Of a stretch of DNA of 64,000 nt, positions 33,416 through 45,347 are shown piece after piece. The notes beneath the pieces were generated by a model, which saw only the letters and a program-made list of their open reading frames with translations, was not told where the DNA came from and did not search any database. How positions within the stretch are numbered: position 1 is the stretch's first letter; each line of letters starts with the position of its first letter. The stretch is from Echiichthys vipera. Its lineage: Eukaryota > Chordata > Actinopteri > Perciformes > Trachinidae. The stretch is taken from the NCBI GenBank assembly GCA_963691815.1, contig OY829658.1, positions 11,552,381 through 11,616,380 on the forward strand, in the 5' to 3' direction. A program made the translations under genes and the position numbers.

Positions 33416-36015
33416 ACCTCATACTCCACTGATTTTCAAAACAAAGATTAAGTAGTAGTAGCGGTTTTGGGACGGGTAAATGAACAGCTGTGGAAGTCTT
33501 TAATTTGGCCCTATGTGTGAAAAATTACAGTGAATCAAACAATCAATATACAGGTGTTTGTATTGCCTCACTCATAAGTTTAATGGAGTTGTACTGCAAT
33601 CACACAGCAATGAATAACCCAATATAAACTTGAAATACAGAAAATACTATAGGAACCTTGATGGTACACCTATCTGAGGCTTTATATAAACATGGTTTAT
33701 TGCTACAGCTCGGTACATACTCCTGTATGTAGAGTGACAATATGCTTGTACAATGAACTTTGCAAGAGCACAATGAGATACTTACCTGACAATCTGCCAG
33801 CTTAAGAAGTGCTCACTTATGATAGGCCCTCTTCCTTCTTGCAGAAGGGTTCAGGTCAAACAGCCATTACCAATATCTGAAGGAAGTAATTCACTTCATG
33901 TTTAGCCAACATAGCACTTTGATCTGAAGTAAATAACATTAGGCAACCATTAGGGCAGTAAGTATGGACCAGTGAAAATATAATCTTCACATCAACCCTT
34001 CCAGCAGGCATCAGTCTTTTATGGTTTCTTTTTCTCCTCTTGTTTGATCCAAAATAGGTTTGATAGGTGACATCCATACACCTGAGACTTGGCAGTAAAT
34101 GAGCAGTTGAACCTTATCAAACATGAAACATTACAAATCAGATTGAAGGATGGCAGCAAAACAGAGGATGCCAGCTTTGCTATTAGCTTATCCTTGGTGG
34201 ATGCTTCACTTTTCCTGCTTGAATCTTTTCTGTATCTGTCAGAGGAACTTTGTTCCCCCAACACTTGTATTTTTCTCACGTGTTAACCTTGCCAAGTAAT
34301 TCAGTGGAGGAAAACCTGCCTGACATTAAAACAATCTTTTAAAAACTAATCTTCTATGAGGGTTTAAAGAAAGCAAAATGCTTCAGTGTTGTTGTTACTT
34401 AGCTAATAAATAAAAAGATTGGATCCATTGCTGGCATTGCATTTTAAGTATCATAAGAAGACCAAAGCTTCTTATTTAGTGCAAATTTGAATTATCCTCT
34501 AATACCATTTGGCTATGCAAACCGCTGGCTTAAAATTGTGTATGCAGTAGATCTTAGTTTGAATAAAGTTATGAGACGGCAAGCAAACAGGTAGCAGACG
34601 TTCCACGCATTACACAGTTCATTTAATTAACTGCACTAGTGGGTTATGCTGATTTTGACTTCAGGGGTAAAATGTTCCTTTTGTATGTTTTATGGCCATA
34701 TTTTATGGATAGTTAAGATAAGGTATAAAAAGGTCACTGAAGTAAAGGGAGTTGAAGTGAACTTTTAAAAAGATTAAAAAAAAGACGAGGGGGAATATGG
34801 CGGGGGACCAAAGAGTGGGAGGTGGAGAAGCAAAGTAATGTATCATGCTGGCAGAGGTCAGGCAAGAGCAGGCTATGTAATTAGCTATAGAGGCGCTTGG
34901 TAATCATGCAACTAATACAGTGTTTCAGCAGATAATTAGTCACACTACTGTACCAGGATGTGTCATACGTATATAAATACAGAGATTTTTTATGGTGTGA
35001 GATGTAGAAGTTTAGGCATATGCTGTAACATCAAAGCAGCTACATACTGTATTTATGCACACTGATGCATGTAGGACTAAGTTCATTTGTGTTTATATGT
35101 AAACACGCATTCACAACAACAAAGCTCAAATAACCTCTCACCCCCACCTTCCCTTTCTTTTTCCTTCTGTTGCACGCCTCCTTCTTTCCATCTGCGGTGC
35201 GTCTCCCTCCCTCCGCCCGCCTCCTCAGTGCATTCACAACAGACCCCCCAGGGAGGGGGCTAATGAGGGCTAACGATGGGAGCGGATGCTGCTTTTTCCC
35301 TTTCATTAACGGGTCTATGCTTGCGCACCGAACACAGCTTTTCATCGTCAGCAGTCTGCTATCAGCGTTGGCTCTTCTTTCCCTCCATCTATCACCTCCT
35401 CCTTTCACCTCTTTCATCACTCAAATGGAGTGGCTTTTCCCCGTTTGCCTCAGTCTATACTTATCTTTCTCGTCTCTCACTGGTCTTTCTCTTACCAACA
35501 CCTCCTCAATGAATACCAACATGTGTTAATGTGGTCCCAATTACTGCTCAATGTCATGTCAGTGGGCAGACTCTTGGTGAAACAAACGCATCTTCCAACA
35601 CTGACTGATCCCTCCACAGTCTCTGTTAACTGAAAGCAGCAGTTACTACATCTGGTCCTCTGGAGCAGGTTTAGTGAATCTTCAATGCAGCTCGCATGCA
35701 TCTACATTTTACACTTAGTTTTTTTTAAATTACATACCTATGCTTATATTAATAAGGCCATGTCAGCCCTATGTCTATTTTCTTTCAGTTCTTGTATTTT
35801 AATAGCATGGAGATGGTGTCAGAAAGTGGTTTAGGTTAGGTTAGGTTTTTGGCATCTAAGTGATTTTAAAAGTCTTATGCTTCCTGGGTATAACATTTTA
35901 CTGCAGGATTATCACCCAAAATGCATTGCTGGAACAAAGGAAAGTTTAATTGTGTGTGCACAAACCGGCATCTCAAAGATGATTGTTATTTTTTGGATTA
36001 ACGTGAACTTTCAGT
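33416..36015. other. Non-coding, no recognised feature
   Basis: AT-rich, largely unique. Small frames near 35170-35633 lie in pyrimidine-rich low-complexity DNA. A TTAGG triplet occurs near 35830-35848. No gene or element recognised. Confidence 0.38.
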
Positions 36016-36702
36016 TTGATTATGAGAAGGCCTCAGCCTGATAAAACAAAGGGAAAGACTAGACCCAAGAGCCTGGCAGCCTTTGTCCCTGAGGGCATGG
36101 TCACAGACAAAGGCCTGCCATGCAACGTTCCCCCACAACAAGTCACACCCAGGTGTGAACTCTCCAAGGCACCCAAGACTGTCAGTTCATTGGCTGACCT
36201 GACCTCTGGTGATGACATCATCAGTGTCTATAAAACTGTAGGACACCCCTTTCCTCTCTCTCGGCCTCTCTTCCTTGGAATCTCCACACTCAACTCAACG
36301 CTCTCCTGCTGGATCCAGGGACCAGCTGCCCGCTGTCCCTAGGCCCTGAACATGGCCTGTATGGAGTAGGATCACCAGCCAGGTTAACCAACCGGTTACC
36401 AACTCAACTGAGCAGAACAACAAGCGATCTGAGTCCTCTTTTGTCTAAGAGCAACAACCAAGACATCTCCCATCTCATGGACTGGTAACTAATCACCAAC
36501 TGGGCATTACTACATGTTAAAAGACTGTATGAACGGCTAAGCATGGACCTGTGACTTTGATATAAGCTGAATAAGAACTCCTGAGATCCTTTTCCTGCTG
36601 GCTTTTGTGTAACTTCATGTTCACACTTTTTCTGCAGGGGTCCAAGCCCACACCCTTCCTCCCCCTCTCTTTGTCTTATTCACGCACGCACGCACACACA
36701 TG

Positions 36703-36735
<33 letters not shown>

Positions 36736-36800
36736 TGTTAGCTTTAGTTAGTTTATTGTGTGTTTTTGTTTGTTGTATTCATTAATTTGTTAATAAATGT
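36016..36800 (+). promoter_or_regulatory. LTR-like module: TATA box and distant AATAAA
   Basis: A TATAAAA box at 36229-36235 follows GATGACATCATCAGTGTC. A pyrimidine-rich leader comes next, and AATAAA lies at 36792-36797, about 560 bp downstream. This spacing and the short transcribed span look like a retroelement LTR or a short retroposon. TG/CA borders and a TSD could not be placed, so the class is open. A 108-codon frame at 36016-36342 crosses the TATA box and is not supported as a gene. Confidence 0.28.
36681..36731. repeat. (CA)n microsatellite with CG interruptions
   Basis: Begins CACGCACGCACG and becomes pure CA. Confidence 0.93.
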
Positions 36801-36943
36801 TTGTTTACCATATGTCTGTTTATTTAATATTAGACAAGGATGAATGAGCCAGCCTCTATGAAGAAAATAACTTTTAAATCCTTCAACTGATTAAACTATT
36901 ACATTTATCGGTGTTCAACCCTTAATTAGTAGTTTATTTAATG

Positions 36944-37147
36944 CAGGGGTGTCAAAGTGATCCAATAAAGGGCTGCTGTGGCTGCAGGTTTTAATTCCAA
37001 CCAAGCAAGAACACACCTGATCCAACAAATCAACTGTGTGAAGACAATTCAGGTGATTGCATGATTTAAGTCAGGTGTGTTTTTGCTTGGTTGGAATAAA
37101 AACCTGCAGCCACAGCGGCCCTTTACTGGATCACTTCGACACCCCTG
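36944..37147. mobile_element. Palindromic hAT-type MITE, 204 bp
   Basis: The ends are CAGGGGTGTC at 36944 and GACACCCCTG ending at 37147, and an 8-bp direct repeat ATTTAATG flanks them (36936-36943, 37148-37155). The arms are long inverted repeats: TGCAGGTTTTAATTCCAACC on the left is matched in reverse by GGTTGGAATAAAAACCTGCA on the right. The 8-bp TSD points to hAT-type mobilisation. There is no coding capacity, so it depends on a transposase made elsewhere. Confidence 0.92.
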
Positions 37148-37155
37148 ATTTAATG

Positions 37156-40100
37156 AGCCTTTTATATTAGTTGTCACTTCGTCTATGACGGTGGTGCCCC
37201 GAGGAACTCTGGTTTAACTAGAGTAATTATTATTATCTTTGATAATTATTGGTGATAGCTAATATTTACTTGATTAACGATACATTTATTGAGAATACTC
37301 AATCTCATAATCTGAACGTGAGTCAAGGCCCTACATTTAATTAGTTCTCCGTGTGAAGTTTTTAATGAATTAAAATTTATTAATTGTTAGTAATTTCTTT
37401 CTTTTTCTTTTTCTTTTTCAAATAATTTATTTGATAGTCACACTTTTGATCCAATTAATCCTAAAGTACCTACACCAGGATTACATACAAAGCAAATGCA
37501 AAGACAAAAAAAAATAAAAAAATGTCAAATTCACATCAAAGTTGCATCAAATTCATGTCAAAACCACATGAAATGCACACGTTTCTTGTATTCAAGCAAA
37601 TTTAGGTATCTCAACTCTAGTGTGAAATTTGTCTTACAGTGTTGCAAAAGCCCTTCAGTGTTGAGATTATCTCTCATACTCAGGGCTCTGAGTTCAGAAA
37701 ACATGCACTTTCAAAGCTGTCTGCTTGTTGTCTTGCAGATAGACTTGACAAAGCATGAATTCAGACTATTTATAAATCCTTATCATGATGGAGTTAATCT
37801 GCCATAGTTTTGATTCATTTATCGCAAATTTTGTACCTCAAATAGCTTTGTAAGAGACAGTTATCCAGACACACTTCCTGGATTAGGTGGCTAAATTCAC
37901 CAATCTGTGCTTGCCTCAAAATAATTTTATAAAGCCAGACACGACTATCTGGGATGACCACAACTGGAACAATGCAGCAGTGGTTATTTCGGCCATGGTT
38001 TATGACAGAAAGAAACCGCCCTACAGCTCTACACTGGCACATATTGGGCATGCAATGTGGATAACTGCAAATTATCTCAATATGATCCCAGGCCCAAATT
38101 TTTGAAACATAGATAAAAACAATAAAACATGGAACAATTTAAAGATGTATTTGCAGAGGATGGTTTCAGGCAAGTATGACTGATCACAAATCCATTGTTG
38201 GAATTTTGTGGGTATAATGGTTTCTAAGAATTATGAGATAAGAGAAATGTGGGTCAGTGTCAAATAGGTGCATGGAAGTAGCATTGGGTTACCATTAGAA
38301 CAATCAGTCTTTTAGTGGCTTAAACAGGTTGCATGAAACAATGGATTAATCTTCCATATGTTGCTGTTAAGCCATGAACGCTGCACAGGCCAAGACTCTT
38401 AAACAGATGAATGACACCACAAAATACAATGTCACAAAAGATTAATAATAAAAAACAGTTCAGTCAAACTCACGTTATTTACTGCAGGACTTCCCCACAG
38501 AACGGACAGAAACAACCCAGCTGTGTAAAAGCTATACCTATACAATGCTTAGCTCTATCTTTCCATTTTTCTGTGAGGCTTCATACCATGAGATATGGTT
38601 CATGTTCATGTTTCATAGCTTTTATACACACATTTACAAGACACCAAGAAAATGAATAAAACATTAAGCCAGTGCGGCAGCTGCGGCAGCTCACAAATGG
38701 CTTCTTGGTAAGGCTTAGGGGAGAGACTGCACTTCATGTTTGATACATGTTTGGCACACACATCTGATTTTATTAACCTAAACAGAATATCTTCTGGATT
38801 TTCTGAAGCAGATGTATCCTGAACCCGCCATTGTATATTTTAATACTTGCCTACAGGCCTGTCAGGTAGATGGGGTCCACTGGTAATGAACACTGTATTT
38901 CTAGGAAAGAAAATACATGTGTCGTTTCTGTTTGTGGATGCTTTGTTATCAGAAAAGCACAACTATTTTTAACACATTCCACAGTATAGAAAAATCAAGT
39001 CGCTTATTGTTTTGTTCTTTAGGCTTTCAAATAATTTTAGATTGCTCAGAAACTTGCTGTGAGATAATGGATCACATGTGGTTTTGTTTTGCTACTACAC
39101 TCAAACTCTCTCAGTCTAAAGGACTGGGAGTGCATCCAGGTTTTTGCAAGATTGGTGTCTAGCAGATATGCAGATAAGACTCTGATCACCACTGAGCTGC
39201 CAGTAGCCACACCCCACCATCCCCTCTCACTGACGATCATTGATGATTTCAATTTTGCTGTGTGATTCCTTTTCGCTCTGCGCCATTCTGGGAATAGATT
39301 TCTCGCCTGTTGCATTTGCTGTTGTTTTTGCCTCAAATCGATTTGGTAAGCGATAGATAATTAGATAGCATATCACTTCGTTATCATTTCCCACGAGGAA
39401 CATCTACTACACGTGACGGCCATCTCTACCTTCCACTTCTGCTGTCTGCTCTTCAATCCTGATCCTTTCCACCTCTGCCTTTCTTAAATACCTCCCTATT
39501 CTCTGTTCCGTTTCTCCCGACTGCATGAAACTGCAATTTTTTTTTAATTCTCTTTCATTACTGCTCTAGAATTCTTTCTCAAACAAATGTGGCAATTAAA
39601 ACTTTCTCATTAAAATGTGCCTGCCATGCTCCCTCTTCTCTCTTAAGTATCACCTCTTCCTCATCAGTTTCTATTGCAGTCCCGAGGGTTTCACGAGGAA
39701 GAGGTGATTCCCTGTTGCTATGGCAGCTCCTTACCAGTTTGTTTTGTCTGTGGAGCTGCAGGTCAAGTGGCTGGAGCAACACAGTAAGAGGTTTCCACAC
39801 TACTCAACTACTGGAAATCCTTTTCAGCGTTAGCAGCACTTAAATCTTTATGCCTATACTATTTTAATTTTATTTACTGCTGTTCATTTTCTCTCTGAAG
39901 TGGGAGGATTTACTGCTTTACTTTTTGTCTTACCATCAGTCCAAAACCCATTCACTCTGTTATAGCAAAATAGGTCATTTAAAGACTGTGATATTTGGAC
40001 ACTTTGCACTAGTTTCTGACAATGATAATAATGCAAACAGTCCTTAGTTGAAGCCTCAGTAAAAACACAGCTCCAACACCGGCTTATTTAAAAAAAAACA

Positions 40101-40984
40101 AAAAAACTTGATAGATGCACTAGACTCCAAAGTATTTATAAAAGCCTTGACATACCTTATGACATGATTCCTAACTATCAATCTGCATCTTCAAAATGAC
40201 TTTACAGCTGAATAAGCATCTCTATTATAAGCTACAGCAAATATTACAGAATAGAGGCATATGTAATGAATATCTATGATGGTTTCATGCATAATTTTCA
40301 ACAAAGTCCCATAGAATGCAATATACCATATGCCATGGCCTGCTGTTCTAACATAATGTGGTAATCAGCTTCCAGTTGGTAGACTTGACTGTAGAAAAGA
40401 CTGAAACATTTAAAACAACATTTCCTAGCTGTTTTCTCTTGTTATGTCTATCTGCCATGAGCAGTAAATTATTAACAGCATTATTGACGTGCTGACGCCA
40501 AAGTGTTCCCTGTGACATGTCACACTCTGAGAAAAAGTGGAGACGAAAAAAGTCAAAGAAACCACAGTCAACCTGGCCTTAGCAACAGCAAACCGTTCAA
40601 ACCACATATGGAATGTTGTGAAAGATTGCACTCATAACCATGAAATGTATTTTAAAAATTACAGAATTTTTCAATTTTTATGTGATGTGTACTGTGCTAC
40701 ACTTTATAAATCAATAACACTCAATACTTTTTCAAATTAATACCAATAGTGATTCAACCTTACAATAGTTTATGAAAATAATATTCTATTTTCTCATAAT
40801 CATAAGATGCATCCATTTTTGCAAATATTTCTACATTTTCTACTTCTAGACCGAAAACAATTGGTAATTAGTTAAAAGTTACCTCATAAAGAATTATAAA
40901 AACTAAATCAATGATAACGTCCGCCAAAAAGTAGTGTTTCTGTGATCACTAACTTTTTAGTTACTTGTTAAATTTGGGTATTGT
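37156..40984. other. Non-coding, no recognised feature
   Basis: AT-rich unique sequence. A CTTTT-rich tract is near 37397-37420. The open frames at 37496-37807 and 38411-38659 show no family motif. Confidence 0.38.
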
Positions 40985-41095
40985 TAGGATTTTATCGATA
41001 CTACTACTCCTCCCATCAATACGCCTTATTGGTTTGGTTCGTTATCAATACTCAGTATTTAGCTATCAATATTGGTTCTTTTTCATGGAATAATT
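40985..41095. mobile_element. hAT-like degraded fragment
   Basis: Contains GTTAGGATTTTATCGATACT and TTCGTTATCAATACTCAGTA, reminiscent of hAT-type terminal text. No borders found. Confidence 0.25.
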
Positions 41096-41919
41096 TGTTT
41101 TTAAAAATATATTGTTTTAAAAAGAATATAAATTAAACTATTAGAATAAGCGTGATTTATATACACCTTTATTTAATATCTGTTAGTTTGCATCATTTGG
41201 ATTTGAATTATGAACGTAAACATGTGCAAAGTGATTGTTACTCGTAGAATAGTAACCTTAAGACATAAAATAATACTTTATTGTTACCCAATAATAGATT
41301 TTGTGTTGCAATGTAATTACCAAATAACATATATCTCAGTGGCAATTACACTGTTTGAATTAGATCAAGTCAGATTTTGTGTGTTCTCAGAGACATGTTA
41401 TTCCTATCCTGTGCACAGGGAACACTACCTAACATTTGAACTTGAATTTCAACTGTTTACACTAACTGCATTTACACGAAAAGCATTTCAATTTTGGATG
41501 AGAGTTCATCAGTCCATGGTTTTTGAATGAATGGAGTTCATGTTAGCTGGCTAGCTATAGTTCAGTCACTCAGGTACAACTCACTAGCCAGCATCATGAT
41601 GCTTGACACACTTTAATGCACTGCGACTGCTCAGGAGCTAATATTTGCCAGATGATGTCTGAGATTGAATGAAGTAGCAGTCCACTAACATTCTCTAGTA
41701 ACCTGTATCACTGCCTGTCCGGTTTCCTCAAGTTGTTGACATGTGGTGATTAGGGATCAGAGAACCACAGTGTTGACTAAAGGTTGTGTAGTAACAAGAT
41801 AATGCACTGCACCTCACACACGCACAAGCAATGACGGCGATCAGATGAAAGTCAACCATCTCTGTGTTAAGACAATATCTTTAGGTGAATATTTCATGAT
41901 TTTTGTATTTTATTATATA
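41096..41919. other. Non-coding, no recognised feature
   Basis: No recognised feature. The 106-codon frame at 41210-41530 has no motif. Confidence 0.38.
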
Positions 41920-42440
41920 CAGTGGAGACCAAAATTAGAGAACAACTAATTAATACTTGAGTAATTCTTAAATACTATTATTTTTATTGTGCAGAATTTG
42001 ATAAAATGTCCGCTGTGGCTATACCTCTGCTGCACTTGCCTGTTTTTTTAAATAACCAAGGCACTTCAACAAAAACCTTTATTTTCTGAAAAAAGCAGTG
42101 AGCAAAATTAGACAACAGTAACCACTGTCAGAAAGTAATATTTAAACAATGTTTTCTCAGGGCTATAGGATTAAAAAATTAATATGAAGTGTAGAGCCCC
42201 TTGCTTTGAATGACTTCAGCACATCTGCGCCCTGAGGACATCATTAGTTTCTCACACTGCTCTGGTTTGATCTTGGTCCATTCTTCTTTCAGTCTCTTCC
42301 ACAGTTCAGTAACTATAGTGGGTTTCTTAGCCATGACTTCGTCACTAAGGAATTTCCAGAGATTCTCTATGGGGTTTAGAACCGGACCCATGGGCTGGCC
42401 AACTCCTGCTGCAGAAAACCTCCCCCAAGCCATTTTCAAA
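41920..42440 (-). mobile_element. Tc1/mariner element, transposase 3' half and one end
   Basis: The end CAGTGGAGACCAAAATTAG starts at 41920, directly after a TA (41918-41919), as expected for Tc1/mariner insertion into TA. The minus-strand transposase C-terminus runs inward from 42439. The other terminus and the N-terminal half are absent, so this is a truncated copy. Confidence 0.82.
42179..42439 (-). pseudogene. Tc1-like transposase C-terminus
   Basis: In a full element this DDE transposase cuts out and reinserts the transposon. About 80 codons survive. VLNPIENLWKFLSDEV carries the conserved NPIEN-W motif with the last catalytic acidic region, and VTELWKRLKEEWTKIKPEQC and SSGRRCAEVIQSKGLYTSY reach the natural stop. 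The paired helix-turn-helix DNA-binding region and the first two catalytic aspartates are lost. The first residues of the ATG-started frame are divergent. Confidence 0.85.
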
Positions 42441-43011
42441 TCGCCTAAAAGAAACCAGAAAGGCTAATAACAAAAAATCCAAATAGCTTAAAGTTAAGCA
42501 CACACACTACCAATGGTAAAACAGGTACCTGCATTTCTGTTAAGATTAAGTCACAAATGAATGTTTTCTTTTCATCTCAACATACATTCTGTAGATAAGA
42601 AACAGGCTCAAGGACAGCCTGAATATTTTTCCATATACTCCTTTTGCATACATCCAACCTAATGTTTTGTATTTTCTCTTTTGAACTCTTTTTCAGAAGA
42701 GACATGAATCTCATTACAGATCATAAGTACAAAATCAAGAAATGATAATTAATCAAACAAAGCGGGGAATCACCTGGGAACTCTACAAATAGCACGCACT
42801 GTATACTGTGATATTTTTTTCAACCACTTGTGAAAATATTTGGCTAATTATCTGGGCCAAGCTGTAAAATAAAACTTTTTGAAAGTAAATATTGTTTATT
42901 TCTTCAAAAGAAATTTCAACAGAAACAGGAAGAAACTTATTTTGATAAAAATATTTATAAAAAAAGACAAGTTGGAAAAGTCAGTATCAAGTGTTTATCA
43001 ACAAATACATT
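42441..43011. other. Non-coding, no recognised feature
   Basis: AT-rich stretch between the Tc1 relic and the Penelope copy. Nothing recognised. Confidence 0.4.
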
Positions 43012-43105
43012 CAAGTCAAAAGCAACTGGACTTGGTTGTTTGTCTTGGAAGACGTTTCACCTCTTATCCAAGAGGCTTCATCAGTTAATTTACGCATCTG
43101 ACCAG

Positions 43106-43710
43106 TGTTACGCCCCTGATCTAGGGGAATCAGTGACATAACATGATGTGCTCCTCCCCATTCTTCCCACTCCCAAGAAGGCCAGTGTCACAGGAACTTT
43201 TAAATTAAAAGTTAGCATTTTATTTCTTCAGAGGGAGAGAAGGCCAAAACAACAAACAAATCATCTAACTACCTACCTTCACTATACAAATCAAAAGTAT
43301 TAAGAGAAAGACAAAATCTTACCTATCTCCTAAGCAGGGGAAAACAGGAGAAAAGGTTAGAGAAAAGGAATCTCCCTCCTACTAGGCTACACACAATTTA
43401 CTAAAGGTACAAGGTTACAAAAGACTCGGGTAGACAATTTACACTATGTTTCACAAAACACAACTCTAAATCCTCAACAGGCTAGACACTGGTCCCATTT
43501 GGATGTGGGTGAATGGTTGGAGAGGAAGAGTGCAGCCAGCCAGTGGTTTAAAAAGGCTCCTCTCCTGCCTCCTGCCCAATCCGGCAGCAGCAATTAGGTG
43601 GGCTCCAGCCAATCAGCATGTCCAACCTGCTATCAATCATCCCAAAACACACTCAAAGCAGACTGCTCACACACTTGGAGGAGGAGGAGGGACTGAGCAG
43701 CATCACAGCT

Positions 43711-43766
<56 letters not shown>

Positions 43767-43792
43767 TAATAATGACCCCTAGGGTCATAACA
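43106..43792 (-). mobile_element. Solo LTR, 687 bp, inside Penelope copy A
   Basis: It begins TGTTACGCCCCTGATCTAG and ends GGGTCATAACA, i.e. TG...CA, with a 4-bp direct repeat CCAG at 43102-43105 and 43793-43796. Signals fit the minus strand: CCAAT-type box (GATTGG near 43609-43616), TATA-like TTTTTAAA near 43547-43554, and AATAAA complement at 43219-43224. No internal retroelement sequence remains, so recombination between two LTRs probably removed it. A CA array (43712-43764) lies inside. Superfamily (Gypsy-like by TSD and size) is inferred. Confidence 0.82.
43712..43764. repeat. (CA)n microsatellite inside the solo LTR
   Basis: About 26 CA units. Confidence 0.96.
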
Positions 43793-44224
43793 CCAGGCTG
43801 GTACTGGTCCAAATGTCTGGTGGAGATCCAGTTTTTTAACCTCTAGTGAGGGCATGCACAAGGACAATGATAACACTGGAACCCGTTGTGCTCCATGTGT
43901 CAACGACTGTCGTTGGAGTGACAGACGTTGGTGGGAAGTTGCTTTCGACTTTGTTAGTGCTCTACTGGGTTATAACAACAGTCGTTGGATTCACTGGAGG
44001 CCCTTTGTGAAAAGTTGTTCTTTGAGGTGATATTGTTGAATCTCCTGGGAAATGATGAAAGGGCAGCATTTTAAACTGGAGATAAATGTTGTCTCAGACC
44101 TCCTTCTCTGTTTAGCGATGGTTTCTTTATGTTAGTATGTTACTGGGTTTGAAATACACAGGGATGCAGTGTTTGTTGAAGATCCTCATGAGATTATCTG
44201 ATACCCCAGTCACATATGGGATGA

Positions 44225-44410
44225 CTATGTTGTTTCTCTTGTTTTATTTTCTTTTTTCTCAACCACTTTGGTTTTCTTTCTGGAAGCAGCTGTCATCTTC
44301 ACAAAGGTCCAGCTGGGGTAACCACAAGTTGTGAGGGCGCCTCTCAGGTGATTGCATTCTTCCTTTTTTCTTTGGGGATAACGATGACCTGGACATATGA
44401 GAACATTCAC
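44225..44410 (-). pseudogene. Penelope-like polyprotein linker fragment
   Basis: The minus-strand frame reads EECNHLRGALTTCGYPSWTF then TAASRKKTKVVEKKENKTRE. This is the basic region between the RT and the GIY-YIG endonuclease of Penelope-like elements. The same text recurs in copy B near 46503-46620. It encodes no catalytic part and is a broken relic. Confidence 0.75.
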
Positions 44411-44415
44411 AGGCT

Positions 44416-44839
44416 TATCAAGTGTTTAATTCTGATCTGTTTGGATTATACAAAAAACCACAGTGGCAAGTAGAAATGACATATACTGTATGTCGATTCC
44501 CAACAAATGCATAGCACAATTTAGCAGTAGGAAATGGAGGTTAGTACCCCCTGTAGGCAACAAACCCCCTACAGTGTGTCTTACCCATGGACATATAAAA
44601 AATAATGGCCACCGTATCAAAAATCGCGCCCCATACATTTCTATGGAAAGCTACTCAGCGGCGCAGGCTCCTCTAGGGACGGCGCTATTTTTGCTTCTGG
44701 TGAACACGGGAGGATTCATCAGGTGTAGAAATGCCCGAGCGCCAAGCACAAGCGAGTCTGTCTCGAACGAATGAAGCCTCTTATTCTATTCGATATTCGA
44801 TATATTAGCTCATGTAATTTGATGCTTTTTGACCAGTCA
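44416..44839. other. Unclassified sequence, possibly an old DNA element
   Basis: Contains CCATGGACATATAAAAAATA and ACATTTCTATGGAAAGCTAC, phrases that recall a dispersed fish repeat. No border or coding content was found. Confidence 0.28.
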
Positions 44840-44884
44840 AAGGTGAATGAAAAAAGTGTGTCCAAACCTTGGACTGGTACTGTA
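44840..44884. mobile_element. Tc1-like terminal inverted repeat fragment
   Basis: On the minus strand from 44884: ACAGTACCAGTCCAAGGTTT then GGACACAC. This is the common end of a fish Tc1 family, preceded by a T and with no transposase nearby. A second end is not present. It differs from the end at 41920. Confidence 0.55.
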
Positions 44885-45139
44885 GATCTGAAAATAACAG
44901 CATTCTGCTACAGTTTAAACACACAGATCTCCTGTGTTACAGCCATGTCCAGAGCATCAGCTGTAATGTACAAACAGTGTTGAGGTGTGTACTTAACTTG
45001 CTATTTGTTGTTACACTTATTTTAACATATTAGATTTCTTGCATCCAGGTTCATCATATACACATTTAGTAGGTTTACGCTGCCTGCAGGCATCATTATC
45101 ACAGTCCTTGACTTGAATATTAAGTAGCCATGTGGAATA
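44885..45139. other. Non-coding, no recognised feature
   Basis: Unassigned spacer between element fragments. Confidence 0.35.
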
Positions 45140-45290
45140 CGCAGGCACAGCCAACGACTGTTGTTAGAGTGACAGTCGTTGGTGGGAAGTAGGTTTCGAC
45201 TTTGTTAGTGCTCTATTGGGTCTGAACGACAGTTGTTGGAGTCACAGGAGGCCATTTGTGAATAGTTGTTCTTTGAGGTTAGATTGTTGA
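45140..45290 (-). mobile_element. Penelope-like 3' UTR fragment, copy C
   Basis: The plus strand shows CAACGACTGTTGTTAGAGTG and ACAGTCGTTGGTGGGAAGTA, the same UTR text as copy A near 43905-43940, in the same minus orientation. It lies just upstream of plus-strand copy B. Penelope elements often have such inverted partial copies at their 5' side, so C and B may be one insertion. Confidence 0.68.
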
Positions 45291-45347
45291 AACTCTGAAA
45301 ACGAGACCGAACCAGCGGTTACAAAAATAAGGTTATAGAGTGTCTAA

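Larger units (their letters stand above)
43012..44415 (-). mobile_element. Penelope-like element, copy A, split by a solo LTR
   Basis: The minus-strand 3' end has the characteristic fish text GATGAAGCCTCTTGGATAAG, then AGGTGAAACGTCTTCC and CAAGTCCAGTTGCTTTTGAC. The copy continues after the solo LTR (43106-43792) with the 3' UTR and a C-terminal coding relic up to about 44415. Removing the LTR plus one CCAG rejoins the Penelope sequence. The GIY-YIG nuclease part and all of the RT are missing. Confidence 0.8.

Noticed and set aside
36016..36342. 108-codon open frame as a host gene
   Set aside because: Crosses a TATA box in an LTR-like module; no motif and no coding signature.
41210..41530. 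106-codon open frame
   Set aside because: AT-rich, no motif, single exon without supporting signals.
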